A stretch of DNA of 64,000 nt from Chitinophagaceae bacterium (GTDB lineage: Bacteria > Bacteroidota > Bacteroidia > Chitinophagales > Chitinophagaceae), in the NCBI GenBank assembly GCA_013140985.1, contig JABFRU010000017.1, forward strand, positions 1 through 64,000. Direction: 5' to 3'. Of the stretch, positions 17,249 to 25,566 are shown piece by piece. The number at the start of each line of letters is the position of its first letter. The first letter of the stretch is position 1. Both the position numbers and the translations under genes were made by a program. Below the pieces are notes generated by a model. It did no database searches and was not told the origin of the DNA. It saw nothing but the letters and a program-made list of their open reading frames with translations.

Positions 17249-18592
17249 TTAATTTTCAAGTAGTTTGTTAATCGCAGCATTCACCCTGTCAAAAGGGAAA
17301 GAAGTGACTACCTGCTGCATTTGTTTTTTTATTTCTTCAGTACAAAGATTGCCAATACTACCTTCATGAAGCCCCCTCTCAACCTCCCCCAAAGGAGGAG
17401 GAGAATAAGAACCGCCTTCAACTTTCTGACCAACTATTTTATATGCGTCACGAAATGGAATTCCCTGCATTACCAGCTTGTTCACTTCATCGACAGTGAA
17501 AAGGTATTTATATTTTTCATCCGCCAGTATATCTTTTTTGATCTCAACATTACTCAGCATCAGTCCTGCCATTTCAATACAATCTTTCAGTATGCTGAAA
17601 GCGGGGAATAAATGTTCTTTTAATAATTGAAGATCCCGGTGATAGCCTGAAGGAAGGTTGGCCGTCATCATCATGATCTCATTGGGCAATGCTTTGATGC
17701 GGTTACAATGGCTACGGATCAGTTCAAATACATCCGGGTTTTTTTTATGCGGCATGATACTGCTGCCGGTGGTGAGTTCTGCAGGAAAAGAAATGAAGCC
17801 AAAATTCTGGTTCAGGTATAAGCAGGCATCCATGCTGAGTTTGCTCAATGTATCAGCCACATTCGCCAATGATTGGGCCACTATTCTCTCCGCTTTCCCT
17901 CTTCCCATTTGTGCATACACAACATTATAATTGAGGTCTTCAAAGCCAAGCAATGTTGTTGTCAGTCTCCTGTTGATGGGAAAGGAAGAGCCATAGCCTG
18001 CTGCAGAACCCAGCGGGTTTTTATTTATGACAGAGTAAGCTCCTTTTAATGTGATAGTATCATCAACAAGACTCTCTGCATAAGCGCCGAACCATAAGCC
18101 AAAAGAGGAAGGCATCGCTAATTGCAGGTGCGTATAGCCCGGCAATAAATGATCTTTATACTTTTCGCTTTGCGTTTGTAAAAGATCAAAGAAAGAATGG
18201 ATTGTTTTTGTCAACCCCTCCAATTCATTTCTTAGAAATAGTTTTATATCTACCAGCACCTGGTCATTTCGGCTGCGGGCGGAATGAATTTTTTTGCCAA
18301 TATCCCCCAGCTTTTGTGTCAGCAATAATTCTATTTGTGAATGGATGTCCTCGACGTCATCCTGTAATTTGAATTCGCCTTTCTTTACCTGGAAATAAAT
18401 GCTCTTTAATTCTTTTTGTAATTGAGACAATTCATCTTTCGTCAGCAATCCAACTGATTCCAGCATTTCTATATGCGCCAATGAACCGATCACATCAAAA
18501 GCAGCGAGATACATATCCATTTCCCTGTCTTTGCCAACAGTAAAAGTTTCTACTTCTTTGAGTGAGAGTGTATCTTTTTGCCACAACTTCAT
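17249..18592 (-). CDS. argH: Argininosuccinate lyase with a repeat-derived insert
   Basis: ArgH splits argininosuccinate into arginine and fumarate, the last step of arginine synthesis. The 447-residue protein has the superfamily signature GSSIMPHKKNPDVFELIRSH, plus SARSRNDQV and HLQLAMPSSFGLWFGAYAE. Near residues 393-408 the chain reads GGSYSPPPLGEVERGLHEGS where other ArgH proteins have a variable loop before the conserved HEGSIGNL; these residues are encoded by a C/G-rich dispersed repeat. The frame stays open and the catalytic regions are intact, so the enzyme is probably active. It is the last gene of the arginine operon and overlaps argE by four bases. Confidence 0.95.
   Translation of the reverse strand: MKLWQKDTLSLKEVETFTVGKDREMDMYLAAFDVIGSLAHIEMLESVGLLTKDELSQLQKELKSIYFQVKKGEFKLQDDVEDIHSQIELLLTQKLGDIGKKIHSARSRNDQVLVDIKLFLRNELEGLTKTIHSFFDLLQTQSEKYKDHLLPGYTHLQLAMPSSFGLWFGAYAESLVDDTITLKGAYSVINKNPLGSAAGYGSSFPINRRLTTTLLGFEDLNYNVVYAQMGRGKAERIVAQSLANVADTLSKLSMDACLYLNQNFGFISFPAELTTGSSIMPHKKNPDVFELIRSHCNRIKALPNEIMMMTANLPSGYHRDLQLLKEHLFPAFSILKDCIEMAGLMLSNVEIKKDILADEKYKYLFTVDEVNKLVMQGIPFRDAYKIVGQKVEGGSYSPPPLGEVERGLHEGSIGNLCTEEIKKQMQQVVTSFPFDRVNAAINKLLEN
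17366..17406. repeat. C/G-rich dispersed repeat embedded in argH
   Basis: The plus strand shows GCCCCCT-CTCAAC-CTCCC-CCAAA-GGAGG, the same layout and orientation as the intergenic copy near 4437 (GCCCCCT-AAAT-CTCCC-GCAA-GGGGG). It is read in frame by argH and encodes the SPPPLGEVERGL segment. Length and edges are approximate. Confidence 0.65.
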
Positions 18593-19659
18593 ACAAGCTG
18601 GTTTAATAACTGAATATACAATTCAATTCCCTTTTTTATTTCATCAGTATAAATATACTCATCCGCCGTGTGACTTCTTGCACTGTCGCCCGGGCCTATC
18701 TTCAATGAAGGAAAATTCATTAATGCTTTATCCGAAGTAGTAGGAGAGCCGTAACTGATCATCCCGAGTGTTGTTCCTGCCACCACTAATGGATGATCGG
18801 TAGCAATAGAGCTGGAACGTAATCTCGTACTTCTTGGTTTTACCTCGCACTGCACATTTGATTTGATGATATCCAGCATCTCTTCAAATGTGTATAATTC
18901 ATTTACCCGGCAGTCAACAACAAATTTGCATTGGGCAGGAACAACATTATGTGCTTTATTATCTGTTTCAATAACTGTCACACTCATTTTATTAGGCCCC
19001 AACAGGTCAGAAACTTTATCAAACCTGTAAGAAGAAAACCAATTGATATCTTTCATTGCTTTGTAAACAGCATTGTCACCTTCTTCTCTTGCTGCATGAC
19101 CGGCACGACCGGTGCTGATACAATCCAGCACCATCAGCCCTTTTTCAGCAACAGCCATTTGCATTTGAGTGGGCTCACCAACTATGGCAAAATCGATTTT
19201 ACCTAATTGCGGAAGCAAGGCTTCTATTCCATTGTGACCGGATATTTCCTCTTCGGCAGTGGCAGCTAATATAAAATTGTATTTGAGGGTTTCTTTATTA
19301 TAGAAATAAAGAAAAACTGCGATCAATGAAACAAGACTCCCGCCAGCATCATTACTGCCAAGACCAAAAAGTTTTCCATCTTTTTCTATGGCCAAAAAAG
19401 GATCGAGAGTATATCCTTTATTGGGTTTAACGGTGTCATGGTGAGAATTCAGTAAAATAGTAGGCTTGTTTGCGTCAAAGAATTTATTCTTTGCCCAAAC
19501 ATTGTATAAGTTTTGTTCCGTCTTTACTTTTTGTTTCTCTAAAAAGTTCCGGATAAGTTCAGCGCTGTTGTCTTCTTCTTTGCTGAATGAAGGGGTAGCA
19601 ATTAATTGTTTGAGCAGTTCAATAGCATTGGCCTGTAATATGGAAATATTGTTACTCAT
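18589..19659 (-). CDS. argE: M20 family N-acyl-ornithine/citrulline deacylase (ArgE-like)
   Basis: A 356-residue M20 metallopeptidase-fold enzyme that removes the acyl group late in arginine synthesis. The metal-site motifs are LLNSHHDTVKP (first His and Asp), GLGSNDAGGSL (bridging Asp), AATAEEEISGHNG (catalytic Glu pair) and a C-terminal SARSHTADEYIY (last His). Because the operon has an acyl-ornithine transcarbamylase, the natural substrate is likely N-succinyl- or N-acetylcitrulline and not N-acetylornithine (inference from family knowledge). The start MSNNISILQ at 19659 overlaps the argB end by 8 bases; an upstream in-frame extension runs through argB and is rejected. Confidence 0.88.
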   Translation of the reverse strand: MSNNISILQANAIELLKQLIATPSFSKEEDNSAELIRNFLEKQKVKTEQNLYNVWAKNKFFDANKPTILLNSHHDTVKPNKGYTLDPFLAIEKDGKLFGLGSNDAGGSLVSLIAVFLYFYNKETLKYNFILAATAEEEISGHNGIEALLPQLGKIDFAIVGEPTQMQMAVAEKGLMVLDCISTGRAGHAAREEGDNAVYKAMKDINWFSSYRFDKVSDLLGPNKMSVTVIETDNKAHNVVPAQCKFVVDCRVNELYTFEEMLDIIKSNVQCEVKPRSTRLRSSSIATDHPLVVAGTTLGMISYGSPTTSDKALMNFPSLKIGPGDSARSHTADEYIYTDEIKKGIELYIQLLNQLV

Positions 19660-20437
19660 TAACGATAGTTGTTCCGGCAGTTCCCTGGACAAGCTTTGAT
19701 AATTCCTGTGCATTCCCGATGATCACTTTATTGACCCCTGCATCGAGGGCAGCAAAAGCATTATCCATTTTCGGTATCATCCCGGCAATAATTTTTTCTT
19801 TAGATCTCAATTCCCGGTAGTAAAGGGGATCGATCTTACTGATAACGCTTTTTTCGTTGTTAATATCTAGCAAAACACCACTTTTTTCAAAAGAGTAAAC
19901 CAATGTCACTTCATACTGATCGCTTAATCCTTTCGCCAACTCCTGTGCAATGGTATCTGCATTTGTATTCAGCAATTGTCCCTGTTGATCATGTGTGATA
20001 GGGGCAAATACAAGTGTAATGTTCTTCTCAAGTAAGTTAGTTGCAAGATCCGTATTGATAGCATCCACATCACCCACAAATCCGTAATCCATCACTGCAT
20101 GCTTTCTTTTGTGTGCCAGAATGGAATCGCCATCTGCGCCGCAAAGACCAATCGCATTACAATTGTTTGCCTGCAATTGTGCCACAATATTTTTATTGAT
20201 ATAACCGGCATAGACCATCGTAACGATCTTCAACGTTTCTGCATCGGTGATCCTTCGCCCTTCCACTACCTGCTGCGGGATATTTAATTGTTCAGCAAGT
20301 CTTGTTGCTAATTTACCCCCGCCATGTACTAATATTTTTTTGTCATGGATCGCTGCAAATGCTTTTAAGAATGAAGAAAGTTTTTTCTCATCATCAATAA
20401 TGTTGCCCCCGATCTTTATGACATAGAGTTTAGCCAT
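19652..20437 (-). CDS. argB: N-acetylglutamate kinase (or N-succinylglutamate kinase)
   Basis: ArgB phosphorylates the acylated glutamate at the second step of arginine synthesis. The 261-residue amino-acid-kinase fold begins KLYVIKIGGNIIDDEKKL, followed by VHGGGKLATRLAEQL, the glycine-rich acyl-glutamate site; NTNADTIAQELAKGL and GMIPKMDNAFAALDAGV are further family motifs. There is no long N-terminal helix of the arginine-inhibited type, so feedback inhibition cannot be inferred. It overlaps argF' upstream and argE downstream by 8 bases each, so translation of the three is probably coupled. In phyla using the succinylated route the kinase acts on N-succinylglutamate; this cannot be told from sequence alone. 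Confidence 0.93.
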   Translation of the reverse strand: MAKLYVIKIGGNIIDDEKKLSSFLKAFAAIHDKKILVHGGGKLATRLAEQLNIPQQVVEGRRITDAETLKIVTMVYAGYINKNIVAQLQANNCNAIGLCGADGDSILAHKRKHAVMDYGFVGDVDAINTDLATNLLEKNITLVFAPITHDQQGQLLNTNADTIAQELAKGLSDQYEVTLVYSFEKSGVLLDINNEKSVISKIDPLYYRELRSKEKIIAGMIPKMDNAFAALDAGVNKVIIGNAQELSKLVQGTAGTTIVNE

Positions 20438-21401
20438 TATGTTTAAGGATTTCAGAGAGTACAGCCTGTGCTGCCCACACCCTGTTGCCCGCCTGTTGTG
20501 TAATAATGCTCATGGGGCCGTCCAATATCTCATCACTCAGCTCAACATTTCGTCTTACCGGTAAGCAATGCATCACTTTGGCATTATTTGTCCATTGCAT
20601 TTTTTTGTTCGTCAGCATCCATTTGGGATCGCTTTCATAGAGTTTTCCGTAATCTTTAAAAGTGCTCCAATTCTTTACATAAACAAAATCAGCATCCTTC
20701 AACGCTTCATCCTGGTTATGAGTAATGGTAGCACCTTTTGTAAATTCTTCGCTCAGTTCATAATCTTCGGGGTGAGTAATGACAAAATCGGCTTTGCCCC
20801 ATGCATTGATCCATTGGGAAAAACTATTGGCTACACATTGCGGTAATGGTTTTACATGCGGGGCCCATGTCAGCACAATTTTGGCTTTGCCACCTGTTCT
20901 CAAAGGAAATTCTGTAAGATCTTCCTGTATGGTAATTATATCTGTTAGCGATTGTAAAGGATGAAGTGTGGCGCTTTCTAAACTTACTACCGGTATGCCG
21001 GCGTATTTGATGAATTGTTTTATGTACAACTCACTGTAATCGTCTTCACGGTTCTTTAATGAGGGAAATGTCCTGATGGCCAAAATGTCGAAATATTTTC
21101 CAAAAATTGGGGCGGCATCTTTTACATGTTCAACAGTATTGCCACTCATGATGGCTTCATCTTCGAATTCTAATGCCCATCCTTCCTGCCCAACATTGAA
21201 AATGATTGCTTCCATGCCAAGGTTCTGAGCAGCGATCTGAGTGCTTAGCCTTGTACGCATACTTGGATTGAGAAATAAACATCCGATGCGTTTGTTTGCT
21301 CCCAACGTTTTATCAGAAAACGGATCAGCCTTATAAGCCAGTGCCTTTTTAACTAAAGCATCGATATTCTTCACATCATGTACTGAAACAAAATTTTTCA
21401 T
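20430..21401 (-). CDS. argF': N-succinylornithine (acyl-ornithine) carbamoyltransferase
   Basis: A 323-residue transcarbamylase that transfers the carbamoyl group to an acylated ornithine, as found in Bacteroidota and Xanthomonas in place of ordinary OTCase. The carbamoyl-phosphate motif appears as FLNPSMRTRLSTQ (about 44-56) and the second-domain motif as HPLQSLTDIIT; HCLPVRRNVELSDEI closes the active site. The residue at position 90, in GNTVEHVK, is Val. As I recall from published work, this position is Pro in the Bacteroides succinyl enzyme and Glu in the Xanthomonas acetyl enzyme, and small residues favour succinylornithine. That points to a succinyl preference here. It starts one base after argD ends. 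Confidence 0.9.
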   Translation of the reverse strand: MKNFVSVHDVKNIDALVKKALAYKADPFSDKTLGANKRIGCLFLNPSMRTRLSTQIAAQNLGMEAIIFNVGQEGWALEFEDEAIMSGNTVEHVKDAAPIFGKYFDILAIRTFPSLKNREDDYSELYIKQFIKYAGIPVVSLESATLHPLQSLTDIITIQEDLTEFPLRTGGKAKIVLTWAPHVKPLPQCVANSFSQWINAWGKADFVITHPEDYELSEEFTKGATITHNQDEALKDADFVYVKNWSTFKDYGKLYESDPKWMLTNKKMQWTNNAKVMHCLPVRRNVELSDEILDGPMSIITQQAGNRVWAAQAVLSEILKHNG

Positions 21402-21402
21402 A

Positions 21403-22557
21403 TTAACTCGCGGGGGTTGAAACTAAATTCTCTATTTCTTCTTTTATTGAATCAATGAATTGTTCAGCATCTCTTTTCTTTAGTGCCAGGGATGGCAATA
21501 AGCGGATCACATTGGGTTTTGCCTCACCGGTAAACACTTTTTGATTCCAGAGCAAATTCTTTTTCAGGTCTTTTAATCCCTCCGGTACATCGAAACCGAT
21601 CATCAGGCCACGGCCACGGACATTCTCCAGTTGAGGAATGCTTTCCAATTCATCTCTTAAATATTTACCGATCATTGTTGCATTGCCCATCAGTTTTTCT
21701 TCTTCGATAACTTCCAGCACGGCTAATGCTGCAGCGCAGGCTAAATGATTGCCGCCGAATGTGGTGCCTAATTGAAAATGTTTGGGTTTAATATGCGGGG
21801 CAATAATGATACCGGCAACTGGAAAACCATTTCCCATTCCCTTGGCCATTGTATAAATATCCGCATTCACTCCCGCAAAATCATGACTGAAGAATTTGCC
21901 GCTTCTGCCATAGCCGCATTGTACACTGTCAGCAATATAAACAGCGGCATACTCATCACATAAGCTGCGTATCTTTTTTAAGAAAGAAGAATCGGCAACG
22001 TTGATGCCACCAACTCCCTGTATGCCTTCAATGATCACAGAGGAAATTTTCTTTCCATTCTTTTCAAAACACTCTTCGAGTGCTGCTTCATCATTCAACG
22101 GAAGAAATATGACATTGTCGGTCTCGTTGACCGGTGCGATATAATTCTTATTATCTGTTGCTGAAACAGCCAATGATGTTCTGCCATGAAAAGCCTTACT
22201 GAAAGCAATTATCTTTTTTCTTCCATTATGGAAAGAAGCCATCTTCAAAGCATTTTCGTTGGCTTCAGCGCCGCTATTACAAAGAAAGAGCTGGTAATCT
22301 TCTTTGCCGGAGACCTTACCGAGTTTTTTTGCCAACTCTTGCTGCAGTGGTATCCTGATAGAGTTGGAATAGAATGCGATCTTTTCTAATTGCTCTTCAA
22401 TTCTTTTCACCCAATGAGGATGTGTGTGACCAATACTGATCACTGCATGCCCGCCATAGAGGTCAAGGTATTGTTCGCCTTTATCATCCCACACATAAGA
22501 GCCTTTTGCTTTTACAATTGTGATCTCGTTCAAAGGATATACATCAAATAAATTCAT
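21403..22557 (-). CDS. argD: Acyl-ornithine aminotransferase (class III, PLP)
   Basis: A 384-residue cytoplasmic PLP enzyme that makes acyl-ornithine from the acyl-glutamate semialdehyde, using glutamate as amino donor. Class III motifs are present: YLDLYGGHAVISIGHTHP near the start, FLCNSGAEANENALKMA, IIEGIQGVGGI, YIADSVQCGYGRSGKF, the PLP lysine in MAKGMGNGFPVAGI, and GTTFGGNHLACAAALA. It lies 9 bases after argC and one base before argF'. The operon context makes arginine synthesis its main role; such enzymes can also act on succinyldiaminopimelate. Confidence 0.93.
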   Translation of the reverse strand: MNLFDVYPLNEITIVKAKGSYVWDDKGEQYLDLYGGHAVISIGHTHPHWVKRIEEQLEKIAFYSNSIRIPLQQELAKKLGKVSGKEDYQLFLCNSGAEANENALKMASFHNGRKKIIAFSKAFHGRTSLAVSATDNKNYIAPVNETDNVIFLPLNDEAALEECFEKNGKKISSVIIEGIQGVGGINVADSSFLKKIRSLCDEYAAVYIADSVQCGYGRSGKFFSHDFAGVNADIYTMAKGMGNGFPVAGIIIAPHIKPKHFQLGTTFGGNHLACAAALAVLEVIEEEKLMGNATMIGKYLRDELESIPQLENVRGRGLMIGFDVPEGLKDLKKNLLWNQKVFTGEAKPNVIRLLPSLALKKRDAEQFIDSIKEEIENLVSTPAS

Positions 22558-22566
22558 GTCAATGTT

Positions 22567-23565
22567 TTAGAAATAATTTGCTTTAAGTTTTAAGCCGGCA
22601 GTCTCATCAAGCCCAAACATCAAATTCATATTCTGCACCGCCTGCCCGCTGGCGCCTTTTAATAAATTGTCAGCTACAGAATGAACAACAAGCATGCTGC
22701 CAACTTTTTCTAACTGGATAATACATTTATTGGTGTTCACCACTTGTTTTAAAAAAACAGGCTCTTTGGTGATATGGGTGAACGGATGACCAGAATAAAA
22801 ATCTTCATAGAGCTTATTAAGTTCTATCAAACTGAGATCACAGGGGACTTGGGAGCTTATGAATATGCCTCTTGCAAAATCTCCTCTCCACGGAACAAAG
22901 TTTACACCCCCAACCCCTGAAGGGGAGCCAGGAAAGCTTTCCTGCAATTGATGAAGCGACTGATGTATCTCTCCCAAATGTTGATGCGTTAAAGTTTTAT
23001 AAGCCTGGATATTATTTGATCTCCAGCTGAAATGAGAAGTGGCAGCCAGGGACTGACCTGCACCGGTGCTGCCTGTAATGCCTGTTGTATAAATATCTTT
23101 TAATAAACCTGCTTTTGCCAATGGTAAAAGTCCTAATTGAATTGTTGTTGCAAAACAACCGGGATTGGCAATGTTGTTGGCAGTTTTTATTTCATCCCTG
23201 TTCAATTCGGGAAGACCATAAGTGAATTTTCGATTTTCAATTTTCGATTTTTGATTTAAACGAAAGTCGTTTGCCAGGTCTATGACTTTGATCTTATCAG
23301 CGATCTTATTTTGAGTAAGAAAGTTCTCAGATTCACCGTGACCTAAGCAAAGAAACAGTACATCAATATCATCATTCAGTTCACCGGTGAATTGCAGATC
23401 AGCTTCTCCGACCAGATCCTGGTGAACAGAAGCTACCGGCTGCCCTGCATTGCTTCGGCTATGAATAAAAGAAACAGCTACATCCGGATGGTGGATCAAC
23501 AAGCGAATGAGCTCACCACCCGTATAACCTGCTCCGCCGATTATACCGACTTTAATTGCCATCAT
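22567..23565 (-). CDS. argC: N-acetyl-gamma-glutamyl-phosphate reductase with two repeat-derived segments
   Basis: ArgC reduces the acylated glutamyl phosphate to its semialdehyde with NADPH. The 332-residue protein has the Rossmann motif VGIIGGAGYTGGELIRLL, the catalytic Cys137 in ANPGCFATTIQLGLLPL, and HQHLGEIHQ with FVPWRGDFARGIF. Two surface segments look foreign: residues 104-112 (NQKSKIENR), encoded by an A/T-rich repeat, and 213-220 (GSPSGVGG), encoded by a C/G-rich repeat. Both keep the frame. The start is MMAIKVG; either Met may be used, and it overlaps the argG end by 11-14 bases. Confidence 0.94.
   Translation of the reverse strand: MMAIKVGIIGGAGYTGGELIRLLIHHPDVAVSFIHSRSNAGQPVASVHQDLVGEADLQFTGELNDDIDVLFLCLGHGESENFLTQNKIADKIKVIDLANDFRLNQKSKIENRKFTYGLPELNRDEIKTANNIANPGCFATTIQLGLLPLAKAGLLKDIYTTGITGSTGAGQSLAATSHFSWRSNNIQAYKTLTHQHLGEIHQSLHQLQESFPGSPSGVGGVNFVPWRGDFARGIFISSQVPCDLSLIELNKLYEDFYSGHPFTHITKEPVFLKQVVNTNKCIIQLEKVGSMLVVHSVADNLLKGASGQAVQNMNLMFGLDETAGLKLKANYF
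22904..22930. repeat. Short C/G-rich dispersed repeat inside argC
   Basis: The plus strand has ACCCCCAACCCCTGAAGGGG with the hairpin CCCCT-GA-AGGGG (22914-22925). It encodes the GSPSGVGG segment of ArgC and resembles a shorter relative of the repeats near 4437 and 17371. Confidence 0.5.
23224..23262. repeat. A/T-rich short-unit repeat inside argC
   Basis: Units of the type (A)TTTTCGATTTTCAATTTTCG and GATTTTTGATTT are strung together on the plus strand. The minus strand reads them as QKSKIENRKF. Similar GATTTTTGATT units make up most of the upp-anmK intergenic region at 31316-31433. Confidence 0.6.
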
Positions 23566-24754
23566 TTTCTTTTTGAACTGCTTTATAAATAGATGTCTGG
23601 TTGCCGAATATTTTACTAAAACCTCTTACATCATCACCGGTAAACCCGGTATTCATCTCACCGTATTTTCCAAATTTGCTGCTCATCAAATCGTACTTGC
23701 TTTCGATGCCGGTTATTTGGAAACGATAGGGCATCAATTGCACAAATACATCGCCGCTTACATTTTGCTGGCTGTTCTCTAAAAATGCTTCGATATCTCT
23801 CATCACCGGGTCTAGTATTTGCCCTTCATGCATCCAGTTGCCGTAGAATTGTGCCAAAGTATCTTTCCATTGCAATTGCCATTTGGTCAGCACATGTTTT
23901 TCCAATGCATGATGTGATTTCAGGATGATCATCGGAGCCGCTGCTTCAAAACCCACTCTTCCTTTTATACCAATGATCGTATCACCGACATGAATATCTC
24001 TGCCGATGCCATAGGCGCCTGCAATAGACTGTAAGTATTGAATGGCTTCTGAAGGATGAGAAAACTTTTTGTCATCAACGGCAACCAACTCCCCTTTAGT
24101 AAAACTTAGACGGACTTCCTGGCTTCCAGACTTGCTGACTTGCGTCGGCCATGCTTCTTCCGGCAATATTCCTTTTGATGAAAGTGTTTCTTTTCCTCCC
24201 ACACTTGTTCCCCACAACCCTTTATTTATAGAATACATTGCTTTGTCAAAATTCATTTCTACTCCCTTGCTTCTTAAATAAGCAATTTCTTCTTCACGAC
24301 TCAACTTTAAGTCACGGATAGGAGTGATGATCTCCACACCGGGGATCATAATATGAAAGATCATATCAAATCTCACCTGGTCATTACCTGCGCCTGTGCT
24401 TCCATGCGCTACGGCTTTCGCATCCAATTTTTTTACATGCTCCGCAATATGTAATGCCTGGCTTAATCTTTCTGCAGATACAGAAAGGGGATAGGTATTA
24501 TTCTTTAAACAATTTCCGAAAATGAGATATTTAATGATGCGGTCATAATATCCTTTTACCGCATCAATGGTGGTATGTGTTTTTACTCCCAGTTTATAAG
24601 CATGTGCTTCTATTTTTTTTAATTCATCATCACTAAAGCCACCGGTATTGACAATGATGCTGTGTACGTCATAGCCTTTTTCTTCACTGAGATATTTTAC
24701 ACAGTAAGTGGTGTCAAGTCCGCCGCTGAATCCCAAAACTATTTTTTTACTCAT
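23552..24754 (-). CDS. argG: Argininosuccinate synthase
   Basis: ArgG joins citrulline and aspartate using ATP to give argininosuccinate. The 400-residue protein starts with the PP-loop ATP motif VLGFSGGLDTTYCVKYL and contains AHGSTGAGNDQVRFDM and GLWGTSVGGKE, both typical of the family. In Bacteroidota operons argG often comes second, after a GNAT gene, as here with a 5-base gap. The downstream end overlaps argC. Nothing unusual was seen in the active-site segments. Confidence 0.97.
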   Translation of the reverse strand: MSKKIVLGFSGGLDTTYCVKYLSEEKGYDVHSIIVNTGGFSDDELKKIEAHAYKLGVKTHTTIDAVKGYYDRIIKYLIFGNCLKNNTYPLSVSAERLSQALHIAEHVKKLDAKAVAHGSTGAGNDQVRFDMIFHIMIPGVEIITPIRDLKLSREEEIAYLRSKGVEMNFDKAMYSINKGLWGTSVGGKETLSSKGILPEEAWPTQVSKSGSQEVRLSFTKGELVAVDDKKFSHPSEAIQYLQSIAGAYGIGRDIHVGDTIIGIKGRVGFEAAAPMIILKSHHALEKHVLTKWQLQWKDTLAQFYGNWMHEGQILDPVMRDIEAFLENSQQNVSGDVFVQLMPYRFQITGIESKYDLMSSKFGKYGEMNTGFTGDDVRGFSKIFGNQTSIYKAVQKENDGN

Positions 24755-24759
24755 GCCCG

Positions 24760-25467
24760 TCAGAGATTAAAGAGGTGATGAAAAAAAGATTTCGGCTTGC
24801 CGCCGTTGTTGTTCTTATCTTTTTTCATAAATGGTCTTAGTAATTTCCATTGTTTAAACCGGAGCAAACGTTCAAAGCCTTTTACATTTTCTTTGAAATA
24901 TTGTTTTGTTTCTTCCGGCTCATAATGATCTTTCGGATCATAAAGCATTGCTGTGCACATACAGTTCTTTCTTTCTTTACTCATCAGTATCTCATAGTTC
25001 ACACAGCTTTTGCACCCGGCCCAGAAAGCCTCATCCTGTGTAAGCTCAGAATAAGTGACAGGTTCATAACCGAGATCACTGTTGATCTTCATCACAGCCA
25101 ACCCAGTCGTTAATCCAAAAATTTTAGCTTCAGGATACTTTTCTCTTGATAAAGCGAATATTCTTTGCTTGATTGCTTTTGCCACGCCGCTTTTTCTAAA
25201 TGCAGGAGCAACGATCAATCCGCTGTTTGCTACATATTCACCATGGCTCCATGTTTCGATATAACAAAAGCCCACCCATTCATTTTGATCAGTGATGGCG
25301 ATGACAGCTTTACCTTCATCAATTTTTGATTCTATGTACTCAGGAGAACGTTTGGCGATACCGGTACCCCTTGCTGCCGCAGATGCTTCCATTTCATCTG
25401 TGATAGTTTTGGAGTAAACCTTATCGGCGGTTGTAGCCACCCTGATGATTATGTTTTGATCTTCCAA
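24760..25467 (-). CDS. GNAT family N-acyltransferase, first gene of the arginine operon
   Basis: A 235-residue protein with a GNAT fold (about residues 6-165): EWVGFCYIETW is strand 4 and LIVAPAFRKSGVAKAIKQRIF contains the acyl-CoA pyrophosphate loop. Its place at the head of the operon, with no other argA or argJ in sight, makes it the likely enzyme acylating glutamate (N-acetyl- or N-succinylglutamate synthase); this is inference. A cysteine set C152-x2-C155...C169-x-C171 looks able to bind a metal, which is unusual for the fold. A tail of about 60 residues rich in Lys and aromatic residues follows. Upstream lies a leader with an Arg-rich peptide, so arginine control of this gene is likely. 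Confidence 0.8.
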   Translation of the reverse strand: MEDQNIIIRVATTADKVYSKTITDEMEASAAARGTGIAKRSPEYIESKIDEGKAVIAITDQNEWVGFCYIETWSHGEYVANSGLIVAPAFRKSGVAKAIKQRIFALSREKYPEAKIFGLTTGLAVMKINSDLGYEPVTYSELTQDEAFWAGCKSCVNYEILMSKERKNCMCTAMLYDPKDHYEPEETKQYFKENVKGFERLLRFKQWKLLRPFMKKDKNNNGGKPKSFFHHLFNL

Positions 25468-25491
25468 GTTGTGATAATTGTTATGTAGGGG

Positions 25492-25566
25492 TTCACCAGT
25501 CCAAAAAATATTTTTTTTCGGGGTAATTCACTGACAGGGACCATGGTGAAGGGCTCGTCCTGTCAG
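25492..25566 (-). promoter_or_regulatory. Interlocking leader hairpins before the arginine operon
   Basis: Reading the minus strand, hairpin A pairs CTGACAGG (25559-25566) with CCTGTCAG (25531-25538), 8 bp perfect, its 5' arm containing the stop codon of the leader peptide. Hairpin B pairs TTCACCA (25544-25550, in the loop of A) with TGGTGAA (25492-25498). The order A5'-B5'-A3'-B3' means that the two either compete or form a pseudoknot. B ends 24 bases before the GNAT start codon. A run AAAAAAAATATTTTTT lies between A and B but does not follow a stem directly, so a standard terminator is not evident. Confidence 0.55.
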
